A stretch of 35,149 nt of DNA from Candidatus Zipacnadum vermilionense (GTDB lineage Bacteria; Armatimonadota; Zipacnadia; Zipacnadales; Zipacnadaceae): the NCBI GenBank assembly GCA_029821755.1, contig JALGSV010000035.1, positions 1-35,149 on the forward strand, written 5' to 3'. Both the position numbers and the translations under genes were made by a program. Positions 1 to 5,715 of the stretch are shown piece by piece. Position 1 is the first letter of the stretch. Each line of letters starts with the position of its first letter. The notes under the pieces were generated by a model. It had not been told where the DNA came from. It made no database searches and saw only the letters and a list, made by a program, of their open reading frames with translations.

Positions 1-48
1 GGGCGCCTTGTTCACCTATTCAGTTGTCAGGGCTTGAAGCGGGGTAGC

Positions 49-372
49 CTAGCGCCAGCCGCCGCCACCGCCGCCACCGCCGCCGCCGTAGCCGCCGCGG
101 CCGCCGCCGCCGCCGCCACCACCGCGGTTGCCCTGCGGGCGGGCCTCGTTAACCGTCAACGCACGCCCCTCCCACTCCTTGCCGTTCAACTCGGCAATGG
201 CCTTCTGCGCCTCGGCCTCATCACCCATCTCGACAAAGCCGAAGCCACGCGACCGGCCGCTGTCCCGGTCCTGCATGACGATGGCGTCGTCGACGGTGCC
301 AAAAGCCTCAAACTCGGTTCGCAAGCTGCTGCTCGTACTCGAATACGGCAAGTTGCCTACATAGATACGCAT
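49..372 (-). CDS. RRM-domain glycine-rich RNA-binding protein
   Basis: This 107-residue protein has one RNA recognition motif and a Gly-rich tail. RNP2 (IYVGNL) lies at residues 3-8 and RNP1 (RGFGFVEM) near residue 42, with the aromatic residues that stack on RNA. After about residue 80 the chain is nearly all glycine with a few Arg and Tyr, ending GGWR. This is the layout of small bacterial Rbp proteins, often cold-responsive, that bind single-stranded RNA. An upstream in-frame start exists, but I chose the ATG at 372 because an AAGGAG site lies 9 nt before it and the RRM begins at once. The gene is monocistronic on the visible evidence. Its promoter lies near 517-544, giving a leader of about 140 nt. 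The family call is seen directly; the cold-response role is inference. Confidence 0.93.
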   Translation of the reverse strand: MRIYVGNLPYSSTSSSLRTEFEAFGTVDDAIVMQDRDSGRSRGFGFVEMGDEAEAQKAIAELNGKEWEGRALTVNEARPQGNRGGGGGGGGRGGYGGGGGGGGGGWR

Positions 373-516
373 ACAAACGGTCTCCTTCGCGTCTCTTTGG
401 ACGCGCACCAACTGGGATAACAGGGTTCCAACGAGAAGCTAAGGAGCAACCAGTCGAGGCATGAACCGGAGTCCTGCGAGCGAACCGCCGCCACTTTTCT
501 TCCATCCTGCATGGGC

Positions 517-544
517 ATTATACCAGGATGAAGAAAAAAAGCAA
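517..544 (-). promoter_or_regulatory. sigma-70 promoter and long leader of the RRM gene
   Basis: On the minus strand, TTGCTT (544-539) and a perfect TATAAT (522-517) are separated by 16 nt. Transcription would start near 510 and leave about 138 nt of untranslated leader before the ATG at 372. Just ahead of the ribosome binding site the leader contains a small stem-loop, GCGTC/GACGC around CAAAGA. The element is seen in the sequence; activity is inferred. Confidence 0.65.
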
Positions 545-636
545 GACCTGGGGATAGTAACCATAGAATCGTGGGGTGGATAGAGGTGGACGGGGCGGGC
601 CGAGTCGATCCCGGCCGGTGCCCGGCCCGGCTGCTG

Positions 637-873
637 CTAGTGCAGCAAGCTGTCCAGAGCCGCGGTGGCGGCGGTTACGGTGGCGCGAACGGACTCACCC
701 AGGCCCTGCCAGGCGGCGACAGTAGCTACGCCCATCACCCCTAGCAGCATGGCATACTCCATGCTAGAGGAGCCGTTTTGGTCACCGGCCCAGCGCCGCA
801 AGTGTGGCACTGGCAACCAGCGGAGAGTACCCCAGGACAGCCCGACAATGCCGCGAAAGAGACCAGAACCCAT
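637..873 (-). CDS. Flp-type pilin (third pilin of the locus)
   Basis: This 78-residue protein carries the Flp prepilin signature: G34, then SSSMEY with Glu at +5 and Tyr at +6 of the predicted mature chain, followed by a hydrophobic helix (AMLLGVMGVATVAAW). Prepilin peptidase would cut after G34 and leave a 44-residue mature pilin. The 34-residue leader is longer than the usual Flp leader. AGGAGGA lies 7 nt before the ATG at 873, which fixes the start. It is separated from the other pilin genes by about 450 nt and has its own structured leader (910-1048), so it is probably a separate transcription unit. No Tad ATPase, secretin or peptidase gene is present in the window. The product would be a fimbrial subunit assembled from the inner membrane. 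Confidence 0.82.
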   Translation of the reverse strand: MGSGLFRGIVGLSWGTLRWLPVPHLRRWAGDQNGSSSMEYAMLLGVMGVATVAAWQGLGESVRATVTAATAALDSLLH

Positions 874-909
874 TTGTTCTTCCTCCTGTCACTGGGCGCA
901 AGCGAAAAA

Positions 910-1048
910 GCCAGACAGGGTAATCACCCTTACACGGCCCTGCGCCTTGCGCTCCCCCCGTCCTTCAGGTGTCCCCCGACTTGCGGAGACAGGCCTAAGA
1001 CGATCCCCTCGCCAGGCACTTCCAGCCGCTTAGGTCATCCCGTCTGGC
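910..1048 (-). promoter_or_regulatory. structured 5' leader B, candidate riboswitch-like RNA before a pilin gene
   Basis: Read on the minus strand, a closing helix GCCAGAC...GTCTGGC (1048-1042 with 916-910) encloses about 125 nt and is followed at once by TTTTT. Inside are CGGCT/GGCCG near the base, an outer stem CGTC/GACG, an inner stem TGTCTCC/GGGGACA and a GC hairpin (GCGC-AAG-GCGC). The same plan occurs at 2544-2670 before another Flp pilin gene, with different bases in several stems. The element ends 37 nt before the ATG at 873. The closing helix plus U-run could act as an intrinsic terminator or as the P1 of a riboswitch. It does not fit the c-di-GMP-I or cobalamin consensus as I know them. 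Pairing is seen by eye; function is inferred. Confidence 0.6.
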
Positions 1049-1328
1049 TACAAGACCGGAACTGTAGGAGCTCCAGCCGGGTAGTAAAAGCAAAGGGTGG
1101 AGAGATCCCTCCCCACCCAACACTCACATGATACCGTACGGATAGCGATTGTCCAGGTGGTTGAACAACAATTGCCCATAACTTGACTGCGGACATAGCG
1201 ATAGGGGAATGGATTCTTAGGAAGAGGTCGGAGAGAGCAAACGGGGGTATGGGGACAGGGAAGCAAAGACGCTGGTTACAGGGGGCAGCGGCCCACGAGG
1301 AGTTAGCGCTAGTCGGCGGCAGCACCAG
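1049..1328. other. noncoding stretch between pilin units
   Basis: No convincing gene was found here. Open frames on the minus strand lack a ribosome binding site and show no recognisable domain. The stretch holds the candidate promoter at 1128-1155 and the hairpin at 1095-1118. With leader B it makes up most of the 455 nt between the two pilin transcription units. Confidence 0.5.
1128..1155 (-). promoter_or_regulatory. candidate promoter upstream of leader B
   Basis: On the minus strand TGGACA (1155-1150) and TATCAT (1133-1128) are 16 nt apart, each matching the sigma-70 consensus at five of six positions. Transcription would begin near 1121, about 70 nt before leader B. A GC-rich hairpin (GGGTGG...CCACCC, 1095-1118) lies between. 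This is a plausible but unproven promoter. Confidence 0.4.
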
Positions 1329-1640
1329 CTAGCGCCAGGTGGCCCAGGTAGCAGGGGAGGCGGGGCCTTCCGACGCCTGACCCACGGCCTCGGCTTGCGC
1401 ACCCACACCGGCGGTGAGGTCCTGGACCAGCGGTGCGGATGCGCAGGCGACCGTGACCACCACCACCGCCAGCACGATCGCATACTCGACGCTGGTGGTG
1501 CCCTTCGCGTCCTTCGACCACCGCTTGGCACGCCTCCCCAGGGCCGTCAGGGCCTCGGAGAAGGCCAGGCCCACCACGCTACCGACCGCCAAGGCGGTGA
1601 AGACAATGCCTATATACGTAAGAATCATGTCCCAACTCAT
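1329..1640 (-). CDS. Flp-type pilin with an extra N-terminal hydrophobic segment
   Basis: This 103-residue protein has the Flp motif G47/TTSVEY followed by a long hydrophobic helix (AIVLAVVVVTVACASA), so cleavage after G47 would release 56 residues. It is unusual that the 47-residue leader holds its own hydrophobic stretch (residues about 6-26, ILTYIGIVFTALAVGSVVG). The precursor may therefore cross the membrane twice, or may be a pseudopilin rather than the main subunit. The tail after residue 85 is Ala/Pro-rich. The gene follows the TadE-like gene by 68 nt with no structured leader, so it is probably co-transcribed from the first pilin gene. The ribosome binding site before the ATG at 1640 is weak; the ATG four codons later is an alternative start. 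Confidence 0.72.
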   Translation of the reverse strand: MSWDMILTYIGIVFTALAVGSVVGLAFSEALTALGRRAKRWSKDAKGTTSVEYAIVLAVVVVTVACASAPLVQDLTAGVGAQAEAVGQASEGPASPATWATWR

Positions 1641-1708
1641 CTCTTACTCAACCCCTTAACAGTCCTGGTGGCACATGAGGACGGGCTGTTGGGACGCTGG
1701 AGGCGCCG

Positions 1709-2224
1709 CTACTCGCGGGTGACTACTATGCTGCTCTGCAGGTGGACCGAGTTGGTGCCTGGCGTGGCCATAGACGCGAACATTGATCCGGTTACCAGGG
1801 AGTGCGGATAGGCGAGGGTGATCCGCACCTGAGCTCGGGAGGGGGCAACGTTCTCCACTTTGGCGTCCCGAGGGGGCGCATCGGTCAGGGGGGTCCAGGC
1901 ACTCCAGATGCCGTCGACGCAGGTGCGGTACGCTTGCTCGATGGTCAGTGCGCTGACGTTGAGGGTCGGGGCGGCGGCGCGGGCGACCTCGACGATTTCG
2001 GCGATGGTTGCGCCGACGGCCGCTGAGCGCGCGGCCTCGCGGCTGGCAGAGCCGACCACCAGGGAGTCCTTCACCACCAGGCCCATCTCGATGGTCCCCA
2101 GCAGGAGCAGGACCAGGAGGGGGGCGATGATCGCCATCTCCACGGTCAAGCTCCCCGCCGAAGCGCGGCGCCACCGCCGCTGCCGCCAATACACTCCTCC
2201 CAGTTCGTTCTTCACCGATATCAT
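1709..2224 (-). CDS. TadE-like pseudopilin
   Basis: This protein of about 170 residues has a short basic N-terminus, then GSLTVEMAIIAP followed by LLVLLLLGTIEMG, the TadE/TadG signature of one N-terminal transmembrane helix starting with a Glu a few residues after a Gly. The remaining 120 residues would lie outside the membrane, with one Cys near residue 101. TadE proteins are minor pseudopilins of Tad/Flp pilus systems. The ATG at 2224 directly abuts GAGGAG, which is too close for normal initiation. The GTG three codons later (2215) is 9 nt from the same site and may be the true start. The gene lies 31 nt after the first Flp gene and before the second, so an flp-tadE-flp operon is likely. 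Confidence 0.82.
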   Translation of the reverse strand: MISVKNELGGVYWRQRRWRRASAGSLTVEMAIIAPLLVLLLLGTIEMGLVVKDSLVVGSASREAARSAAVGATIAEIVEVARAAAPTLNVSALTIEQAYRTCVDGIWSAWTPLTDAPPRDAKVENVAPSRAQVRITLAYPHSLVTGSMFASMATPGTNSVHLQSSIVVTRE

Positions 2225-2255
2225 CTCCTCGTGGATCTGCCGGGAAAACGTTCTG

Positions 2256-2501
2256 CTAGCTCGGTGGCTGACTGATCGATACAGTCAGCGTCACGAGGGT
2301 CTCTCTCACTTTGGCCCCGAGCTCCACCCAGGCCCCCAGAGTGGCGACGACTACCAGGCTTAGGAGCAGAGCGTATTCGACCGAAGCGGTGCCTTGCTCG
2401 TCCTGTAGGGCCCAGCGCAGGCGGGCCAGAAAGGTGCCGTTCGTCCGCAGGGGGGCATCTGAGCGATCGGCGCTGACGGATTGTCGAAGTTCTGAATGCA
2501 T
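2256..2501 (-). CDS. Flp-type pilin (first pilin of the locus)
   Basis: This 81-residue precursor has the Flp cleavage motif G37/TASVEY, with Glu and Tyr at +5 and +6, followed by the hydrophobic run ALLLSLVVVATLGAW. The predicted mature chain is 44 residues. The 37-residue leader is polar and longer than typical. GAGGA lies about 7 nt before the ATG at 2501. It is the first gene of a probable flp-tadE-flp unit and is preceded by structured leader A (2544-2670), whose fold matches the leader of the separate pilin gene at 637-873. The mature chains of these two pilins have the same length. The product is expected to be a Tad-type fimbrial subunit. Confidence 0.83.
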   Translation of the reverse strand: MHSELRQSVSADRSDAPLRTNGTFLARLRWALQDEQGTASVEYALLLSLVVVATLGAWVELGAKVRETLVTLTVSISQPPS

Positions 2502-2543
2502 GGCGTTGTCCTCGCCTTCCTAGCGGGGCCGGAAAACAAAAAA

Positions 2544-2670
2544 GCCAGACAATATTCCAACGTATGCGGCTGAGCGCCCCCGGGGCGCTTGCCGTCTGTG
2601 TTTGTCTCCCCCCATTTTGGAGACAAGTTAGACGGTACTCTTCTGAAGCCGATACGTGGTTTTGTCTGGC
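2544..2670 (-). promoter_or_regulatory. structured 5' leader A, candidate riboswitch-like RNA before a pilin gene
   Basis: On the minus strand GCCAGAC (2670-2664) pairs with GTCTGGC (2550-2544), which is followed by TTTTTT. Inside, ACGTAT-CGGCT pairs with AGCCG-C-ATACGT, CCGTCT pairs with AGACGG, TGTCTCC pairs with GGAGACA, and AGCGCCC pairs with GGGCGCT. This is the same order of helices as leader B (910-1048). The element ends 43 nt before the ATG of the pilin gene at 2256-2501. Several equivalent stems differ in sequence but stay paired, as expected for a conserved RNA. No known riboswitch class was recognised. Confidence 0.65.
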
Positions 2671-3164
2671 TGTCGCACGGAAGCCGCTGATGGCTCCGGG
2701 CTGATTGGCCGGTTAGGGACTCACTGCTCCTTCGTATGTTGGTTGCGAACGGGGCACTTCAAGTCATGTGCCCACCGCGTGTATATCATTCTAATCGGGA
2801 CCGGTGAGCGGTACAATCCTCTTGAGCTAAATATGAGTATAAGCTTATCTATACTTTAGGGGACAATAAACAGCGCTTTGTCATGGAAGCGAGAGCGCAG
2901 GGCCGAGAGGGAGGTGTGCAGAGCCTGGACAGCCAATGTGGTTCTGTTAGGAGAGGGGGCGACAGGCGTCCTCGCCCATCGAGGAAGCGCATGAATACGC
3001 GGTTTCCGGCGCGGACCGGGAAGCCGGCGTCAGACGAAACGGGCTTCCGTAACAGAGCCAATATTGGGGCCGGAAGGGGGGAGGCGGGAGCGTCGTGCAA
3101 CTTTTCCCGCGGTCCGGTCTCTAACAAGGAGACACTCCCCAGTTTCTCGGAAAGGTTCCCTATC
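2671..3164. other. divergent intergenic region between pilin leader A and the DegT gene
   Basis: No gene is supported here. An open frame from 2883 runs into the DegT gene, but its first 94 codons look unlike the family and are low in recognisable content. The patch 2770-2870 is AT-rich against its surroundings and includes the palindrome ATAAGCTTAT (2839-2848) flanked by AGTATA and TATACT, a possible operator or plus-strand promoter region. The rest shows nothing I can name. Confidence 0.4.
2788..2816 (-). promoter_or_regulatory. weak candidate promoter upstream of leader A
   Basis: On the minus strand TTGTAC (2816-2811) and TAGAAT (2793-2788) are 17 nt apart in a locally AT-rich patch. The -10 is good and the -35 poor. 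It would give a leader of about 110 nt before leader A. Inference only. Confidence 0.3.
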
Positions 3165-4265
3165 GTGAACGTACCCCTGATGGATCTGAAGGCGGAATAC
3201 CTCGACCTGCGCGCGGAGATGCTGGCGAGGATAGACGAGGCGCTGACCTCGATGCGGCTGTTCCTGGGGCCGAACGTCCAGGCGTTGGAAGAGGAGTTCG
3301 CCGACTTCTGTGGCGTCGAGTATGCGGTGGGCTGTGGCAGTGGGACGGATGCCTGCCAGCTCGCTCTGCAGGCGGCAGGTGTGAGGCCGGGGGACGAGGT
3401 CATCACCGTGGCCTGGACCTTCATCGCCACCCTCGCCTCGATCGTCCACCTAGGGGCCAAGCCGGTGCTGGTAGATATCGAGCCACGGCACTTCAACATG
3501 GACCCGGCGCTGGTGGAGGCGGCCATCACCGAGCGAACCAAGGCGATCTTCCCGGTGCATGTCTACGGCTATCCCGTGGACCTGGGGGCGCTGCGGGAGA
3601 TCGCCGACCGGCACGGGGTGCTGCTGATTGAGGACGCCAGCCAGGCGCACGGGGCGCAGTGGCAGGGGAAGAGAGTGGGGAGCGTAGGGGAGGCCTCGGC
3701 CTTTAGCTGCTACATGAGCAAGAACCTGGGGGCGTACGGCGAGGCAGGGCTGATGACCACCAACGACAAGGGGCTAGCGGAGCAGCTGCGGCTGCTGCGC
3801 AACCACGGCTACACCGGCAAGTACGAGCATGGGCTGGTGGGCTACAACAGCCGGCTGGATGAGATCCAGGCGGCGATCCTGCGGATCAAGCTGGCGCGGC
3901 TGGAGCAGTCGATGGAGATTCGGCGGCGCCAGGCAGAGCTCTACACCGAGCGGCTGGCGGGGACACCGCTGACGCTGCCTTACGAAGAGCCGGGGTTCAC
4001 GCACTGCTGGTACATGTACAACGTCCGCGCCCCGCGGCGGGATGAGCTAGTGGCGCACCTGGAGGCGCGGGGTGTGGCGACGGCGCAACATTACCGGATT
4101 CCGGCGCACAAGCAGGCGGCGCTGGCACCGTACGGCCTGAATGAGATAAGCCTGCCGGAGTCGGAGAAGGCCTCGGAGGAGATCCTCATCCTCCCCTGCC
4201 ACCCCTACCTGAGCGAGGAGCAGATAGAGTACGTGGCGGAGGGGGTTAAGGAGTTCTACGGGTAG
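3165..4265 (+). CDS. DegT/DnrJ/EryC1/StrS-family PLP aminotransferase
   Basis: This 366-residue protein belongs to the sugar aminotransferase family that transfers an amino group to keto-sugar nucleotides for surface polysaccharides or glycosylation. The N-terminus VPLMDLKAEY is typical. EDASQAHGA near residue 156 holds the Asp that contacts the PLP ring nitrogen, and the PLP lysine is K186 in SCYMSKNLGAYGEAG. GCGSGTDA near 56-63 is the cofactor phosphate site. I chose the GTG at 3165 because GGAAAGG lies about 9 nt upstream and the length then fits the family (about 370 residues). A start at 2883 would add 94 atypical residues. The substrate cannot be told from sequence alone. The gene stands apart from the downstream lpt-like genes (317 nt gap) but on the same strand. 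Confidence 0.9.
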   Translation: MNVPLMDLKAEYLDLRAEMLARIDEALTSMRLFLGPNVQALEEEFADFCGVEYAVGCGSGTDACQLALQAAGVRPGDEVITVAWTFIATLASIVHLGAKPVLVDIEPRHFNMDPALVEAAITERTKAIFPVHVYGYPVDLGALREIADRHGVLLIEDASQAHGAQWQGKRVGSVGEASAFSCYMSKNLGAYGEAGLMTTNDKGLAEQLRLLRNHGYTGKYEHGLVGYNSRLDEIQAAILRIKLARLEQSMEIRRRQAELYTERLAGTPLTLPYEEPGFTHCWYMYNVRAPRRDELVAHLEARGVATAQHYRIPAHKQAALAPYGLNEISLPESEKASEEILILPCHPYLSEEQIEYVAEGVKEFYG

Positions 4266-4582
4266 CCGAGTGGGGGCACTGCACGTAACTCCGGGGAGTT
4301 GGGTATGGTGGCCCCCGATGGCCACGCCTCTGGCGGGACACCCTCAACGCCTGCGTTGGGAGGTGGTGCCGGGGGTCGGGAGGAGGCGCTTCCTCCTCGT
4401 CCTCGTGTCTTCGGGTCAGCACTGCCCGGCCTCGTTGCCGAGGCCGATCGCGTACGGGCAGTAGCCTCAGTGCATTGCGACGGATACGCCGGGAAGCGGC
4501 CGCCCCCGCACGGGGCAGGTCTCCTCCACTTCCACGCGGAACCTTTCCCCTACTTCGGCGGTCTTTAGGCGACGGGTGCGCT
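4266..4582 (+). other. intergenic region between DegT and permease genes
   Basis: About 317 nt with no supportable gene. Short frames lack ribosome binding sites and family motifs. A GC-rich imperfect inverted sequence around 4425-4460 (CGGCCTCG...CGAGGCCG) could form a hairpin. No clear promoter for the permease gene was found. Confidence 0.4.
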
Positions 4583-5653
4583 ATGTTGCGGATTGACCGA
4601 TACCTGCTGCGGGAGATGCTGGTGCCCTTGCTGGTGGGGCTGGGGACGTTTGTGGTCATGATTACCGGCCACATGCTCTTCACCGTGGTGGACAGGGTCG
4701 TGGAGCACGGGGTGGGGCTGCCCTCGGTGGCGAAGTTCGTGGCGCTGCAGGTGCCGTATGCCATGCTGCTGTCGCTACCGGCGTCGGCACTGCTGGCCTC
4801 GTCACTGGCGCTGAACCGGATGGCCTCGGAGAATGAGCTGACCGCGCTGCGGGCGGGCGGGGCGGGGTTCTGGCGGATTCTGCGGCCGGTACTGCTGGTG
4901 GGGCTGGGGGCGTCGCTGGTGGCGCTCGTCCTGGCAGCAACGGTGGTGCCCGCCGCCAATCATGCCGCGGCGACAATGCTGGAGCACATGGTCGCTCAGC
5001 GGCCGACGTTGGCCTTCCAGCCGGGGAAGTTCACGCATACCGAGGCCGGGTGGGACTTCTTCGCAGAGAGAGTGGACCGGGCGCAGGGGAGGCTGGGAGA
5101 CTTGTTCATCTTCCAACGGCGGCCCCGGGAGGCGCCGCTGCTGTTCCACGCTGCTGAGGCCAGCTTCTCCGAGTGGGGCCTGACTACGGGCCCGGCCAGC
5201 TTCTATACCCTCAGCCCCAGCGGCGTGCGGGACTGGGGCGAACTGGAGCGCCTACGGGTGAACCTGGGCGCCCTGGCGTTCATGCCCGGGATTTTGAGCA
5301 AGAACGTCAACGACTTGAGCTTCAGCGAACTGTGGGCCGAGTACCAGGAGAAGGAGAGCGCCGGGCGGGGCGGGGGGCGGCGGTATGCGGTGGAGCTGCA
5401 CTGGCGCATCTCGCTGGCCTTCGCCTGCCTGGCCTTCACGCTGCTGGCGTTGCCGGTGACCCTAAGCTTCGCGCGGGGGCAGAGCTTGCTGGGGGTGCTG
5501 GCAACGCTGCTGCTGGTGTTCGTGTACTACGTGGTGATGCTGTGGTTGCGAATGGTGACGGAGGGCGGGGCGTTGCCGCCGGTGGTGGGGGCCTGGATAG
5601 AGAATGGGGTAATCATGGTGGCGGCGGGGGTAGGGCTGTGGCGGCAGAGGTAG
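4583..5653 (+). CDS. LptF/LptG-type permease (YjgP/YjgQ family)
   Basis: This 356-residue inner-membrane protein is of the family that, with an LptB ATPase, extracts lipopolysaccharide from the inner membrane. The start MLRIDRYLLREML is characteristic (LptF/G proteins begin with an RY-containing amphipathic helix). There are three hydrophobic segments in the first 130 residues (about 12-35, 53-75, 95-118), a soluble periplasmic domain, then about three more from residue 275 to the end: the usual 3+3 layout. I chose the ATG at 4583 over an upstream in-frame start because the family N-terminus begins there; the ribosome binding site is weak. Which paralogue it is cannot be decided, and no second permease is visible. 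The LptD-like gene follows 62 nt downstream, so co-transcription is likely. Confidence 0.9.
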   Translation: MLRIDRYLLREMLVPLLVGLGTFVVMITGHMLFTVVDRVVEHGVGLPSVAKFVALQVPYAMLLSLPASALLASSLALNRMASENELTALRAGGAGFWRILRPVLLVGLGASLVALVLAATVVPAANHAAATMLEHMVAQRPTLAFQPGKFTHTEAGWDFFAERVDRAQGRLGDLFIFQRRPREAPLLFHAAEASFSEWGLTTGPASFYTLSPSGVRDWGELERLRVNLGALAFMPGILSKNVNDLSFSELWAEYQEKESAGRGGGRRYAVELHWRISLAFACLAFTLLALPVTLSFARGQSLLGVLATLLLVFVYYVVMLWLRMVTEGGALPPVVGAWIENGVIMVAAGVGLWRQR

Positions 5654-5715
5654 GGGAGCCTATCCCCCTCCCCGGGCGCGGACGCAAGCCTAGTCGTAGG
5701 TGGTTCTCCACGATC

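Noticed and set aside
34-420. Ala-rich plus-strand open frame
   Set aside because: It is the mirror of the GGN codons in the Gly-rich tail of the RRM gene on the other strand.
910-1048. Leader B resembling a c-di-GMP-I riboswitch (AGCGCAAGGC...GTGTAAGGG run)
   Set aside because: The conserved GGGCAAACC and GGACGCAAAGCC blocks and the tetraloop-receptor contact are not present, and leader A shows none of this similarity.
2883-3164. N-terminal extension of the DegT protein
   Set aside because: The 94 residues are unlike the family, the normal length is reached with the GTG at 3165, and that start has a ribosome binding site.
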